Assembly: GCF_035917975.1 (NCBI RefSeq)
Contig: NZ_CP109130.1
Span: forward strand, 7,936,001 to 8,000,000
Reading direction: 5' to 3'
DNA: 64,000 nt
Source: Streptosporangium sp. NBC_01756
Lineage (GTDB): Bacteria > Actinomycetota > Actinomycetes > Streptosporangiales > Streptosporangiaceae
In this document: in pieces, positions 42,641 to 51,195 of the stretch
How the letters are laid out: each line of letters starts with the position of its first letter
Position numbering within the stretch: position 1 is the first letter of the stretch
Translations under genes and position numbers: made by a program
Notes under the pieces: model-generated
What the model saw: only the letters and a program-made list of their open reading frames with translations
The model's database searches: none
Told to the model about the DNA's origin: nothing

Positions 42641-44049
42641 GACGCGGTGTGCAGGGCGAACCCGCCCTCGACGCCGACCACCCGGGCCCCGGTGAAGAAG
42701 CGGAGCGTCTCACCGGTGCCCTCCTCGCCGAGGCCGGACAGGGCCCACGCGGGGCGCGGGGTCATCAGGTGCAGGCTCATGATCGACGATCCGTTCACCT
42801 TGACCTCACCCGCCCGGATCCGCCGGGCCACCGCCAGCGCCGCGTCCTCGTCGGCGCCGCAGACGTAGCCCTCCAGCCCGTACGGCACGGCGTTGGCCAG
42901 CGCGACGGCCTCCTCGACGTCGTCATAGGGGACCACGGAGGCCACCGGGCCGAAGATCTCATCCTCCAGGTCGGCCCCGGTGACCAGGGTCGGCGCCAGG
43001 AAGTTCCCGCGCCCCGGCATCCTGCCGTACGGCGTCGCGATCCCCGCCAGAGCGGCGACCGCCGCCCGGACCCGGCTGAGATGGCGCGAGTGGACCAGCG
43101 GGCCGAGGTCGGTCCGCTCGTCGAGCGGCGGGCCCGGCGTGAGCGCGGCGAGCCGGGCACCCGTGGCCTCGGTGATCTCCGCCGCCCGTCCGCGCGGCAC
43201 GATCAGCCGGCCGAGCGCCCGGCACCACTGGCCGTTCAGCGTGGTCAGCAGTTCGGCCGCCATCCGCGCGGCCGGCTCCACCTCGGCGTCGGGCAGCACG
43301 ACGAGCGGGTTGTTGCCGCCCAGTTCGAGCTGGAGCGGGCGCAGCAGGGGAGCGCCGGCCTGGGCGACCAGCCGCCCGGCAGAGAGGCCGCCGGTGAAGG
43401 AGACCGCCCGGATCCGGGGGTCGCCGACCAGGTGCGCGCCGGTCTCCGGGCCGCCGTGCACGGACTGGAACATGCCGTCGGGCACGTGTTCGGCGATCAC
43501 CTCGGCGAGGAGCTGCGAGCCGTACGGGGCGAACTCGCTGACCTTCAGGATCGTGGGGCAGCCCGCCGCGAGGGCGTTGGCGACCTTGTGCGCGGCCATC
43601 GGAGCGGGGGCGTTCCACGGCACCAGGCAGAGCGCGGGGCCGAGCGGCAGCCGGTGGACCTCCACCTGGCGGCCGTCCTCGCGCGTCGCCGTGCCGTACA
43701 GGGCTCCGTCCCTGATCTGGGCGGCGGCGAGCCGGAACGAGCCACTGATGATCATTCCGAGCGGGGTGGTCTGCCGGATCGGCACGCCGGTCGCGAACGA
43801 CTCCAGGGTGACGATCTCACCGAGCCGCCGGTCGAGGGCGTCGGCGATCGCCTCCAGGGTCTCCGGCCCGACCCGTCCGGTGGCCTTCTCCGCGGTGCCG
43901 AGCGCGCGCTCGACCTGACCGGACGAGGTGGCGAGGGCACGGGCGACGGGCTCGCCGGTCGCCGGGTCCTCCAGGTCGAAGCCCAGGTCGCCGGCGGGTT
44001 CGGTCCATTCACCGGCGACCAGGTCGCGGATGGCGGGGAGGTGGGTCAC
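42637..44049 (-). CDS. Aldehyde dehydrogenase family protein
   Basis: The 470-residue dehydrogenase has LVPWNAPAPMAAHKVANAL, FTGGLSAGRLV, the general base in LELGGNNPLV and the catalytic Cys in NGQWCRALGR (with Trp at the variable position). It would oxidise an aldehyde to an acid with NAD(P). It lies between the ACAD-type flavoprotein and the FAD monooxygenase in one operon. GTG 44049 lies inside a 56-bp tandem duplication that covers the gap to the upstream gene. Confidence 0.88.
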   Translation of the reverse strand: MTHLPAIRDLVAGEWTEPAGDLGFDLEDPATGEPVARALATSSGQVERALGTAEKATGRVGPETLEAIADALDRRLGEIVTLESFATGVPIRQTTPLGMIISGSFRLAAAQIRDGALYGTATREDGRQVEVHRLPLGPALCLVPWNAPAPMAAHKVANALAAGCPTILKVSEFAPYGSQLLAEVIAEHVPDGMFQSVHGGPETGAHLVGDPRIRAVSFTGGLSAGRLVAQAGAPLLRPLQLELGGNNPLVVLPDAEVEPAARMAAELLTTLNGQWCRALGRLIVPRGRAAEITEATGARLAALTPGPPLDERTDLGPLVHSRHLSRVRAAVAALAGIATPYGRMPGRGNFLAPTLVTGADLEDEIFGPVASVVPYDDVEEAVALANAVPYGLEGYVCGADEDAALAVARRIRAGEVKVNGSSIMSLHLMTPRPAWALSGLGEEGTGETLRFFTGARVVGVEGGFALHTAS

Positions 44050-44160
44050 CTGGGCTCCCGGAAGGGCGGCCGGCGGCAGGCGGCGGTCACGGGGCGGTGG
44101 GTCACACGGGCTCCTGGAGGGGTGGCGGGCGGCGCCCCGGCGGTCACGGAGCGGTGGGGG
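44041..44160. repeat. 56-57-bp tandem duplication at a gene junction
   Basis: GTGGGTCAC units start at 44041 and 44097, and a shortened one at 44154. The repeat spans the aldehyde dehydrogenase start and the end of the upstream flavoprotein gene. Confidence 0.75.
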
Positions 44161-45502
44161 CGCCGGCCGTCGTGCTGGCGGGGGAGGCGGGGGTGCCAGC
44201 TGGTGCGTGGGCAGGGGCGGCGGGGGTGCCGGCCGGTGGGTGGGCGGGGGCGGTGGTGAACAGCTCGTTCTCCCTGGCGGAGGTGACCATCCGGGCCACC
44301 TCCAGCCTGCCGCGTTCGGCGGGGAAGGTCATCACCAGTCCCATCGCGAGGTCACGCAGGGCCCGGCCGACGACGCCGTTCATCATGGCGCTCGACGTGC
44401 CGCCCGCCTTGAACGCGGTGAGCGCGACCTGGAAACAGGCTTCCGTGACCGAGCCCTTGCCGAGCCGCCACTGCTTGAAGACCTCCGGCTTGGGCCTGCG
44501 CGGCGGCTCGCTGGTCTCCAGGTCGAGCTGGTAACGGAGCCACAGATAGGCGGTCTCCAGCTGCACGGTCATCTCGCCGATCAGCTGCTGGTGCATGGGG
44601 GAGGAGGCGATCGGCCGTCCGGTGTCGGCGAACGTCTTGCGGGTGAGCGCCTCGATCGTGTGGTCGTAGACGTTCTGCGCGCAGCCTGTGTAGACGGCGG
44701 CGATCGCGAGCTGGTTGCCGACGAAGCTGCCACGGCTCATCTGGAGCATCCGGGTGAACGCGCCGGGCACAGTCAGGGCCTCGTCGGCGGGGACGAAGAC
44801 GTTCTCCAGCCGGATGCCGTTGTTGGCGGTCGCGCGCATGCCGAGACCGTCCCAGGCGTCGCGGACGCTCACGCCCTCGGCGTCGCGCGGTACGAAGAAC
44901 GTGACCAGGCCTTCGGCGGTGTCGTGGCCCTCGAGCTTCGCCGTCGTCAGGTAGTGGTCCGCGACGCCGGTGGCGCAGCCGAACGACTTCTCGCCGTCGA
45001 GCGTCCAGCCGCCCGCCACGCGCCGGGCGGTCGTGGCGATCGTGATGTTGGCGGTGGAGCTCTTCACCGACTCCGAGGCGAAGTTGGCGAGCCACGCGCC
45101 CCCGGCCATCCGGGTGAGCACCTTCTCGGCGAACGCGCGGACCACGGGGATCTCGTCGCCGGAGAAGAGACCGGCGTCGATCGCCTCCAGCGGGAGCAGG
45201 CCGCGCGACGCGCTGGTGTTGTGGAAGAAGTACGCCAGGGCGGTCGACGGGCACGCCGTGCCCATTGCGAAGGTCGCGGCGGCGAGGTCGCGCAGCGAGC
45301 CGCCGAGGCCGCCGAATCTCTCCGGGACGACCAGGCCGAGCAGCCCGGCATCCCGGAGCAGGGCGACGTGCCCGGCCGGGAACGAGGCGGACTCGTCCGC
45401 CTCACGGGCCGCCGCACGCAGGGCGGGGAGCACGCTCTCGACCCGGGCCGCCCGCTCGCGTTCCGCGTCCGTCATGTCTTCGACGAGCCGTTCACTGATC
45501 AA
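44144..45502 (-). CDS. Acyl-CoA dehydrogenase-fold flavoprotein (probable two-component monooxygenase)
   Basis: The 452-residue protein has the ACAD fold (LLGLVVPERFGGLGG, AYFFHNTSASRG, WTLDGEKSFGCATGVADHY, DAWDGLGMRATANNG). The typical catalytic Glu region is not evident. Because it directly follows and overlaps a flavin reductase gene, it may be a flavin-dependent monooxygenase rather than a dehydrogenase. The C-terminus ends in a low-complexity Ala/Pro/Thr tail (PAGTPAAPAHAPAGTP). A TTG at 45502 overlaps the reductase stop; ATG 45475 is the alternative start. Confidence 0.8.
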   Translation of the reverse strand: MISERLVEDMTDAERERAARVESVLPALRAAAREADESASFPAGHVALLRDAGLLGLVVPERFGGLGGSLRDLAAATFAMGTACPSTALAYFFHNTSASRGLLPLEAIDAGLFSGDEIPVVRAFAEKVLTRMAGGAWLANFASESVKSSTANITIATTARRVAGGWTLDGEKSFGCATGVADHYLTTAKLEGHDTAEGLVTFFVPRDAEGVSVRDAWDGLGMRATANNGIRLENVFVPADEALTVPGAFTRMLQMSRGSFVGNQLAIAAVYTGCAQNVYDHTIEALTRKTFADTGRPIASSPMHQQLIGEMTVQLETAYLWLRYQLDLETSEPPRRPKPEVFKQWRLGKGSVTEACFQVALTAFKAGGTSSAMMNGVVGRALRDLAMGLVMTFPAERGRLEVARMVTSARENELFTTAPAHPPAGTPAAPAHAPAGTPASPASTTAGAPTAP

Positions 45503-45996
45503 CAATGCAGGACCCCCTGGTCGTGGAAGAGACGGGCGTGGTAGATCAGCGGCGGTGCGTTGCGCGGTGTCCCCACCGTGAGCACCTCGCCGAGCACGAT
45601 CGTGTGGTCGCCCGCGGCGTGCGTCTGCGCCACCCGGCAGTCGAACCAGCCCACCGCGTCGCCCAGTACGGGCGAGCCCGTCCCGGCCGTCTCCCAGCGC
45701 CCGGTGGAGAACCGGCCGGCGCCGTCCGGGTGGCCGTTGCGGACCCCGGCGAAGTGGCGGCCGACGGGTCCGTGGTCGTGGCCGAGGATGCTGACGGCGA
45801 AGACGCCGCTGTGCTCGATCATCCGGTGGGTCGCGCCGGCCGTGGTGAGACAGACCGAGACGAGAGGCGGATCGAGGGCGACGCCGCTGAAGGAGCTGGC
45901 CGTCATGCCGTGGCGGAGGCCGTCGAACGCCGTGGTGACCACGGTCACGCCGCTCGCCCACTGTGACAGTGCGTCCCGGAATGAGCCGACGTCCAC
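45499..45996 (-). CDS. Flavin reductase (HpaC-like)
   Basis: The 165-residue protein has the flavin-reductase fold: FRDALSQWASGVTVVTTAF, GMTASSFSGVALDPPLVSVCL, FAVSILGHDH and AGDHTIVLGEVL. Such enzymes supply reduced FMN or FAD to a monooxygenase, here probably the next gene product. GTG 45996 (VDVGSF) has a GAGGTGG site; a start at 46014 is possible. It opens the operon and lies beside operator S4. Confidence 0.9.
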   Translation of the reverse strand: MDVGSFRDALSQWASGVTVVTTAFDGLRHGMTASSFSGVALDPPLVSVCLTTAGATHRMIEHSGVFAVSILGHDHGPVGRHFAGVRNGHPDGAGRFSTGRWETAGTGSPVLGDAVGWFDCRVAQTHAAGDHTIVLGEVLTVGTPRNAPPLIYHARLFHDQGVLHC

Positions 45997-46018
45997 CTGA
46001 CCACCTCGTTCCACCTAT

Positions 46019-46033
46019 GGAAACGTTGTTACG
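46019..46033. promoter_or_regulatory. IclR-type operator S4
   Basis: GGAAAC-GTT-GTTACG lies just before the flavin reductase gene, with the second arm changed by two bases from the consensus. Confidence 0.6.
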
Positions 46034-46067
46034 CTGAAGGTAACGACCCATTCGGGGTGGTGTCAAC

Positions 46068-46090
46068 GAGACGATGTTTCCCTCAGGGAA
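46068..46090. promoter_or_regulatory. IclR-type operator S5 (autoregulation)
   Basis: GAGAC-GAT-GTTTCCC, followed by TCAGGGAAA, gives one strong half-site with inverse partners on both sides. It lies about 32 bp before the IclR gene, as expected for autoregulation. Confidence 0.55.
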
Positions 46091-46114
46091 ATCGATCGCC
46101 GTTAAGCTGGACCC

Positions 46115-46894
46115 GTGGATGAGGAAGAGAACCAGAGCCGCTCGATCGCGGCCGTGGAACGGGCGATGGACGTGCTGCTCCTGTTCGGCCGCAGCACCCG
46201 CCCCGACCTGGGTGTCACCGAGGTCGCGACGGAGCTGGGGCTGACCAAGGCGGCCGTGCACCGCATCCTCACCGCGCTCCGCAACCGCGACCTCATCACG
46301 GTGGACCCGGTCACCCGGCGCTACGCCCTGGGACACGCGGCGATCGCGCTCGGACGGGCCTACCTCGCCCGCACCGACCTGCGGCTGATGGCCGGCCCCG
46401 AGCTGCGCCGTCTCGCCGGGCAGACCGGCGAGACCGCGACCCTCTCCATCCGGCGCGGCGACACCCGGCTCTACGCCGACCAGGTGGTGCCCGAACAGGA
46501 GCTCCGCATGGAGGTCTCCCTCGGCATCCCCTACGCGCTGCACGCGGGAAGCTCGTCGAAGGCGATCCTCGCCTACCTGAGCGACGACGAGATCGACGGC
46601 TACCTCAAGCGGCACCGCCTGGAGGCGGTGACCGACGCCACGGTCACCGATCCGGAGAAGCTGCGCGCGGAGATCGCCGAGATCCGCGCGCGCGGCTACG
46701 CCACCTCTCTGGGGGAGCGGCAGCCGGGGGCGGCCTCCGTCGCCGCTCCGGTCCTCGACCACGACGGCCACATCATCGCGTCCGTGAGCGTCGCGGGCCC
46801 GATCACCCGGTTCGAGCCGCATCTCGCGGTCTACGCGCCCATGGTGGTCGAGGCGGCCCGGCGGGTGTCCGCACAGCTCGGCTACCGCGGCTGA
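46115..46894 (+). CDS. IclR-family transcriptional regulator, probable master regulator of the cluster
   Basis: The 259-residue protein has an N-terminal winged HTH (LGVTEVATELGLTKAAVHRILTAL, about 30-60) and a C-terminal IclR effector domain (about 80-250) with GIPYALHAGSSSKAILAYL and GEPQPGAASVAAPV-like sequence. It lies in the centre of the catabolic region, and GGAAAC-N3-GTTTCC palindromes occur before the units on both sides, so it most likely controls all of them. Small aromatic or heterocyclic acids are typical effectors. GTG 46115 is the start. Confidence 0.92.
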   Translation: MDEEENQSRSIAAVERAMDVLLLFGRSTRPDLGVTEVATELGLTKAAVHRILTALRNRDLITVDPVTRRYALGHAAIALGRAYLARTDLRLMAGPELRRLAGQTGETATLSIRRGDTRLYADQVVPEQELRMEVSLGIPYALHAGSSSKAILAYLSDDEIDGYLKRHRLEAVTDATVTDPEKLRAEIAEIRARGYATSLGERQPGAASVAAPVLDHDGHIIASVSVAGPITRFEPHLAVYAPMVVEAARRVSAQLGYRG

Positions 46895-46909
46895 CCGGGG
46901 GGTCCCGGC

Positions 46910-47626
46910 TCAGAGCACCGAGCCGGGTTTGAGCACGCCGAGCACCGCCGCGCCCAGCACGCTCCCCCAGATCACCCACACGTACGGCAGGCAGCCGTCC
47001 ACCGAACGCCGCAGCGCGCGCTCCACCTCGGGGGTCGACCCGGTGCTCGTCAACGCGCCGAACGCGGGCCCGAACGGGCGGAGGGTCAGCCGGATGCCGA
47101 GCCCCGCCGCGATCGCGAGGGCGTAGAGGAGCAGCTTCCCGCCGAGCCATCTGGGCTCCGTCGTCACCCCGAAGGGCTTGGCGGCCAGGAGGGTGTAGAG
47201 GGCGCCGACGGCCAGCGCGGCGACCAGTCCGACCCTGATGGCCCAGTCCACCCGCCTCACCACGGGGAACCGGCCGTGCGTGCGGTGGTCGGCGATCGTG
47301 AGGGCCAGCCAGCCCAGGGCGGCCGCCCAGATCGCGACCACCGACCAGGCGGGGAAGAGGTCCACGCCGAGCAGGGTCGCGCCGTGCGGGTCCAGGGCCG
47401 TCAGCGTGACCCCGCTCGGCAGGAACAGCACCAGGCAGATCTTCGGCCCCAGGTCGAGCCCGCTCATGATCCCCAGAGCCGCCGCCCGCGCGCCGGGGGA
47501 CAGCGCCGGATTCAGGACGGAGCGGCTGGAGTAGAAGACCCCCAGGTCCCCGCCCAGCCAGAAGACGAACAGCAGGAGGTGGAGGACGATCCACCAGCCG
47601 TGCGCGTGCGCTCCCACAACCGTCAC
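46910..47626 (-). CDS. Integral membrane protein (CopD/DUF-like)
   Basis: The 238-residue protein has about six helices with a His-rich first segment (HAHGWWIVLHLLLFVFWLGGDLG) like CopD-type or heme-binding membrane proteins. Others are LVLFLPSGVTLTAL, AWSVVAIWAAALGWLALTI and VGLVAALAVGALYTLLA. Function is unknown. It follows the cupin gene after a minisatellite. Conserved His in helix 1 could bind a metal or heme. Confidence 0.65.
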   Translation of the reverse strand: MTVVGAHAHGWWIVLHLLLFVFWLGGDLGVFYSSRSVLNPALSPGARAAALGIMSGLDLGPKICLVLFLPSGVTLTALDPHGATLLGVDLFPAWSVVAIWAAALGWLALTIADHRTHGRFPVVRRVDWAIRVGLVAALAVGALYTLLAAKPFGVTTEPRWLGGKLLLYALAIAAGLGIRLTLRPFGPAFGALTSTGSTPEVERALRRSVDGCLPYVWVIWGSVLGAAVLGVLKPGSVL

Positions 47627-47666
47627 TCCCTGTCGTTCCCCGCGGTCCCGGTCCGATGATGTGATG

Positions 47667-47787
47667 GGCCGGCGCCGTCGTGGTCCGATGGACGCCGGTC
47701 TCGGATGGCCGGCGCCGTCCCGGCCCGATGGACACCGGCCCCGGACGGGCCGGTGCCGTCCCGGTCCGGTGCGCGCCGGCCTCGACG
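47667..47787. repeat. 40-bp tandem repeat, about three copies
   Basis: Units beginning GGCCGGCGCCGTC start at 47667, 47707 and 47748 (period 40-41 bp). They fill the gap between the cupin and membrane-protein genes. Confidence 0.85.
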
Positions 47788-47794
47788 GCCGGGG

Positions 47795-48640
47795 CTACAT
47801 GCCCTCGCCCGTCCAGGGGCCCCGGGAACGGGACCGGACGGGGAGGGTGGAGATCACGGGGGCCTGGTGGTGGTCGTGGGCGTCGTAGTTCTCGGGTGCG
47901 CCGCCCCACTTGATCCACTCGTCGGTGGTGTACCAGTTGATCAGTTCCCCGTCCGAGCGGATGATCCAGTCGATCTCGGTCTCGGCGACGAAGTGGCCGT
48001 GCTTCACTCCCGCCGGGCGGAAGCAGTAGGTGCCCGGGTCGATGTCGCCGAAGTTGTAGGCCATCTTCCCCGACAACGTGTAGAACTCCTCGTAGCAGGG
48101 ATGATGGGCCAGACGGTGGTCGGTCCACCCCTGCGGGGCCCGAATGAGGCGGGTGTAGAACCCGGTCACCGGATCGCGGTGCAGCAGCTTGATGTAGAGC
48201 GGCGTCAGCGGACCGGCCGTCGGGGCGGCGGTCCACTCGATCGTGTCCGCGTCGACGACCACGGGCTCGCCTCCGGCCCGCCGGGTCCCGCCGACGTCGA
48301 ATCCGGCGTCGCCGTACTCGCGCCAGTGCAGGATCCGGCTGCCCTCGCGCACCTTGACCCAGTCCATCGGGACGCCCTTCGGCACCTGGACGTAGCCGCC
48401 CGGGCCGAGCGGGCGCCCGCCGTACTCCAGGGAACCGGAGACGACGTAGAACTCGGTGTCGGCGTGGGCGACGCCGGGGCCGCGGCCCCAGTCGGTCGGG
48501 AAGCTCAGCGACAGCGACGACGAGCCGTCCTCCTCGTCGGTCGCCAGCCGCCGCTCCAGGGCACGGCCCTCGCCGGAGGGCAGTTCGGCGGCGTGCCAGA
48601 TGTAGTCGTTCTCGTCGATCAGCTCAATGTGAGGCCGCAT
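47795..48640 (-). CDS. Double-cupin protein
   Basis: The 281-residue protein has two cupin barrels. The first includes HADTEFYVVSGSLEYGGRPLG and VPKGVPMDWV; the second includes HHPCYEEFYTLSGKMAYNFGDI and PAGVKHGHFVAETEIDW, with the usual His/Glu metal ligands in the second barrel. This could be a metal-dependent ring-cleaving or isomerising enzyme, related to anti-sigma ChrR-like or DUF4437 cupins. ATG 48640 lies inside the end of the CoA ligase gene (17-bp overlap). Confidence 0.82.
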   Translation of the reverse strand: MRPHIELIDENDYIWHAAELPSGEGRALERRLATDEEDGSSSLSLSFPTDWGRGPGVAHADTEFYVVSGSLEYGGRPLGPGGYVQVPKGVPMDWVKVREGSRILHWREYGDAGFDVGGTRRAGGEPVVVDADTIEWTAAPTAGPLTPLYIKLLHRDPVTGFYTRLIRAPQGWTDHRLAHHPCYEEFYTLSGKMAYNFGDIDPGTYCFRPAGVKHGHFVAETEIDWIIRSDGELINWYTTDEWIKWGGAPENYDAHDHHQAPVISTLPVRSRSRGPWTGEGM

Positions 48641-50090
48641 CTCTCAGCTCTCTTCTCAGGATCTTTCCGGCGGTGTTGCGGGGAAGGGCGGGGACGAACT
48701 CGATCCGCCGGGGGACCTTGGGACCGGACAGCGAGCCACGGCAGTGGTCGAGCAACCGGCCCGGGTCGACGGTGTGGCCGGGCAGCGTGACGACGAACGC
48801 GGTCACCCGCTCGCCCCACCGCTCGTCGGGAGACCCGACCACGGCGGACTCCAGCACGCCGGGAAAGGCGTCGACCACGTCCTCCACCTCGCGCGGGGCG
48901 ATGTTGACGCCCCCCGAGATGATCATGTCCTTCTTCCTGCCGACGATGGAGACGAAGCCCTCCTCGTCGCGGGTGGCGATGTCCCCGCTGGTCAGGAAGC
49001 CGTCCTCGGTCATGCAGGCGGCGGTCGCCTCGGGGTCGTCGAGGTAGCCGTTCATCAGGAACGGGGAGCGGCTGAACAACTCCCCGTCCTCGGCGATCCG
49101 GATCTCGGTCATGTACCACGGCGTGCCGACCGAGCCCGCCTTCCGGCGGGCGTCGGCGGGCCGGCAGTCGGTGACGACCCCCGCCTCGGTCGAGCCGTAC
49201 AGTTCGTGGACGCCCACGCCGGGGAAGGCGTCGAGCACCCACTCCTTCAGCGCGGCGGGCAGGGCGGCCGCGTTGAAGTAGAGCGTGTCCAGGCTGGACA
49301 GGTCGTACCCCGCCGGATCGCAGTGCTCCCTGATCATGTGAGCGTGTGTCGGCACGAGGAAAACCGACTGGGCCCGGGTCTCCTGGATCATGTGCAGCAG
49401 GTGGCCGGGATCCCAGGACCGGAGCATCGCCACGGTCCCGCCCGTGTACGCGGGCGCGTAGCCGAAGGCGAAACCGGCGCCGTGGTACATCGGGGCGACC
49501 GCGATCGTCCGCCGTCCCGCGCCCAGGTTCCACTCCAGCGCCGCGCAGTAGAACGTCAGCGCCCTGGACCGGTGGCTGATCAGCACCCCTTTCGGCCGTC
49601 CGGTCGTGCCCGAGGTGTAGGCGACGCAGAACGGGTCCCGCTCCGGGACCGTGACGCGCGGGTCGCGGGCGGGCGAGGTGGCCAGCGCCGCCTCGTAGGA
49701 GGGGCCGTACCCGGCGGCGCCGATCGCCAGGACGCGGGGCACCTCCCCGGCGACCGACCCGTACGCACTGTCCAGGATGAGGGCCCGGCTGTTCGAATGG
49801 CCGAGGATGTAGGCGGTCTCCGGGGCGGTGAGCCGGGGGTTGATCGGCACCATGACCAGGCCCGCCTTGGCGATCCCGCAGGCGACCTCCAGGTATTCGG
49901 CGCGGTTCCCGAGCAGGACGGCGACGCGCTCGCCGGGTCGCAGCCCGCCGGCGAGCAGTGCGCAGGCGAGCCGGTTGGCCCGGTCGTTCACCGCCGCGTA
50001 GGTCAGCCGCCGCCCTCCGTCGGCCACGGCGATCGCGCCGGGGGTGGCCGCCGCGGTCTCGCGGATCCCCGAGGCGATGGAGAACTCCAT
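48624..50090 (-). CDS. AMP-dependent acyl-CoA synthetase
   Basis: The 488-residue ligase activates a carboxylic acid as its CoA thioester. Motifs are YTSGTTGRPKGVLISH (A3/P-loop), ELYGSTEAG, SGDIATRDEEGFVSIVGRKKDMI and the final catalytic Lys in PRNTAGKILRRELR. The substrate is unknown. ATG 50090 follows GGAAC; the longer frame from 50189 crosses the operator and is rejected. It starts the operon with the cupin and membrane-protein genes, divergent from the LLM gene across S6. Confidence 0.92.
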   Translation of the reverse strand: MEFSIASGIRETAAATPGAIAVADGGRRLTYAAVNDRANRLACALLAGGLRPGERVAVLLGNRAEYLEVACGIAKAGLVMVPINPRLTAPETAYILGHSNSRALILDSAYGSVAGEVPRVLAIGAAGYGPSYEAALATSPARDPRVTVPERDPFCVAYTSGTTGRPKGVLISHRSRALTFYCAALEWNLGAGRRTIAVAPMYHGAGFAFGYAPAYTGGTVAMLRSWDPGHLLHMIQETRAQSVFLVPTHAHMIREHCDPAGYDLSSLDTLYFNAAALPAALKEWVLDAFPGVGVHELYGSTEAGVVTDCRPADARRKAGSVGTPWYMTEIRIAEDGELFSRSPFLMNGYLDDPEATAACMTEDGFLTSGDIATRDEEGFVSIVGRKKDMIISGGVNIAPREVEDVVDAFPGVLESAVVGSPDERWGERVTAFVVTLPGHTVDPGRLLDHCRGSLSGPKVPRRIEFVPALPRNTAGKILRRELRDAASH

Positions 50091-50105
50091 GCGGTGTTCC
50101 ATTCT

Positions 50106-50122
50106 GGGAAACGAGGTTTCCA
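50106..50122. promoter_or_regulatory. IclR-type operator S6
   Basis: GGGAAAC-GAG-GTTTCCA has perfect 6-bp arms and lies between the divergent CoA ligase and LLM oxidoreductase genes, 15 and 57 bp from their starts. Confidence 0.75.
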
Positions 50123-50178
50123 TGTAGCATTCCCGGCATGGCGACTCCGGGTCAATGCTCCTGGCGGAGGAAAACGCG

Positions 50179-51195
50179 ATGAGGATCACCTACGGCCCGT
50201 GGGGCGAGACCCTGGCCGAGCTCACCGAGGCCGCGCGGGCGGCCGAGGACGCGGGAGCCGACGTCGTGTGGCTCCCCGAACTCCACCGCAGCGCCACGGT
50301 GCCGGCCGCCGCGGTGGCCGTCGCGACCTCCCGTGCCCGGGTCGGCACGGCCGTCGCCCTGGCCTTCACCCGCAGCCCGATGGTCACGGCGCTGGAGGCG
50401 CTCGACCTCGACGAGCTGTCCGGCGGCAGACTGGTGCTGGGCCTGGGGGCGGGCGCGCGCCGGCTGAACGAGAGCTGGCACGACGTGCCGTCCGACCGGC
50501 CGCTCACCCGCCTGCGCGAGACGGTGGCGGTCGTCCGCCGGATCGTCCGGCTCGCGCACACCGGTGAGCCGATGACCTTCGAGGGCGAGCTGCGTCGCCT
50601 GGACGTCCGGGGTTTCCGCCGCCCGCACCCGCCCGCCCGGCCGGAGATCCCCCTCTACCTCGCCGCCGTCGGCCCCCAGCTCACCCGCCTCGCCGGGGAG
50701 ATCGCCGACGGCTGGCTCTCCCACGAGCTCTGCTCCCCGTCCTACCTGCACGACCGGATCCTGCCCAATCTCGAAGCGGGCCGGGCCCGGCGGCCGGCGG
50801 GGCGGGCCGAGGTCGTGGTCTCCGCGTGCTGCTCGGTCGCGGACGACGCGCGTGAGGCGCGGCGGCGGGCGGCCGGAACGGTCGGGTTCTACGCGACCGT
50901 GGCGACCTACCGGGACTTCTTCGCCTTCCACGGCCTGGAGCGGGAACAGGCCCACGTGGTCGAGGTGTTCCGGAGCGGCGTCCCGGCGGACGGGCTGGCG
51001 GCGGCCGTACCGGACGCCATGGTCGAGTCGCTGACCCTGGCCGGCACGCCGGACGAGGTCGCCGCCCGGGTGGCCGGTTACCACGGGTCGGCCGACTCGA
51101 TCAAGCTCACCCCGCCCGTGCACGGCCTGACCCCGGAGGAGATCCGCGCCGCCCAGGCCCGGGTCATCGCGCTGATCAAGGAGCTGACCCGGTGA
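50179..51195 (+). CDS. LLM-class (luciferase-like, probably F420-dependent) oxidoreductase
   Basis: The 338-residue TIM barrel shows LTEAARAAEDAGADVVWLPE, ALAFTRSPMVTALEALDLDELSGGRLVLGLG and PEIPLYLAAVGPQLTRLAGEIADGW, typical of the luciferase-like family in actinomycetes. It may reduce or hydroxylate a conjugated substrate with F420H2 or FMNH2. ATG 50179 follows GGAGGAAAAC. It is the first of seven coupled genes ending at 57608 and overlaps the CoA-transferase gene by GTGA. Confidence 0.88.
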   Translation: MRITYGPWGETLAELTEAARAAEDAGADVVWLPELHRSATVPAAAVAVATSRARVGTAVALAFTRSPMVTALEALDLDELSGGRLVLGLGAGARRLNESWHDVPSDRPLTRLRETVAVVRRIVRLAHTGEPMTFEGELRRLDVRGFRRPHPPARPEIPLYLAAVGPQLTRLAGEIADGWLSHELCSPSYLHDRILPNLEAGRARRPAGRAEVVVSACCSVADDAREARRRAAGTVGFYATVATYRDFFAFHGLEREQAHVVEVFRSGVPADGLAAAVPDAMVESLTLAGTPDEVAARVAGYHGSADSIKLTPPVHGLTPEEIRAAQARVIALIKELTR

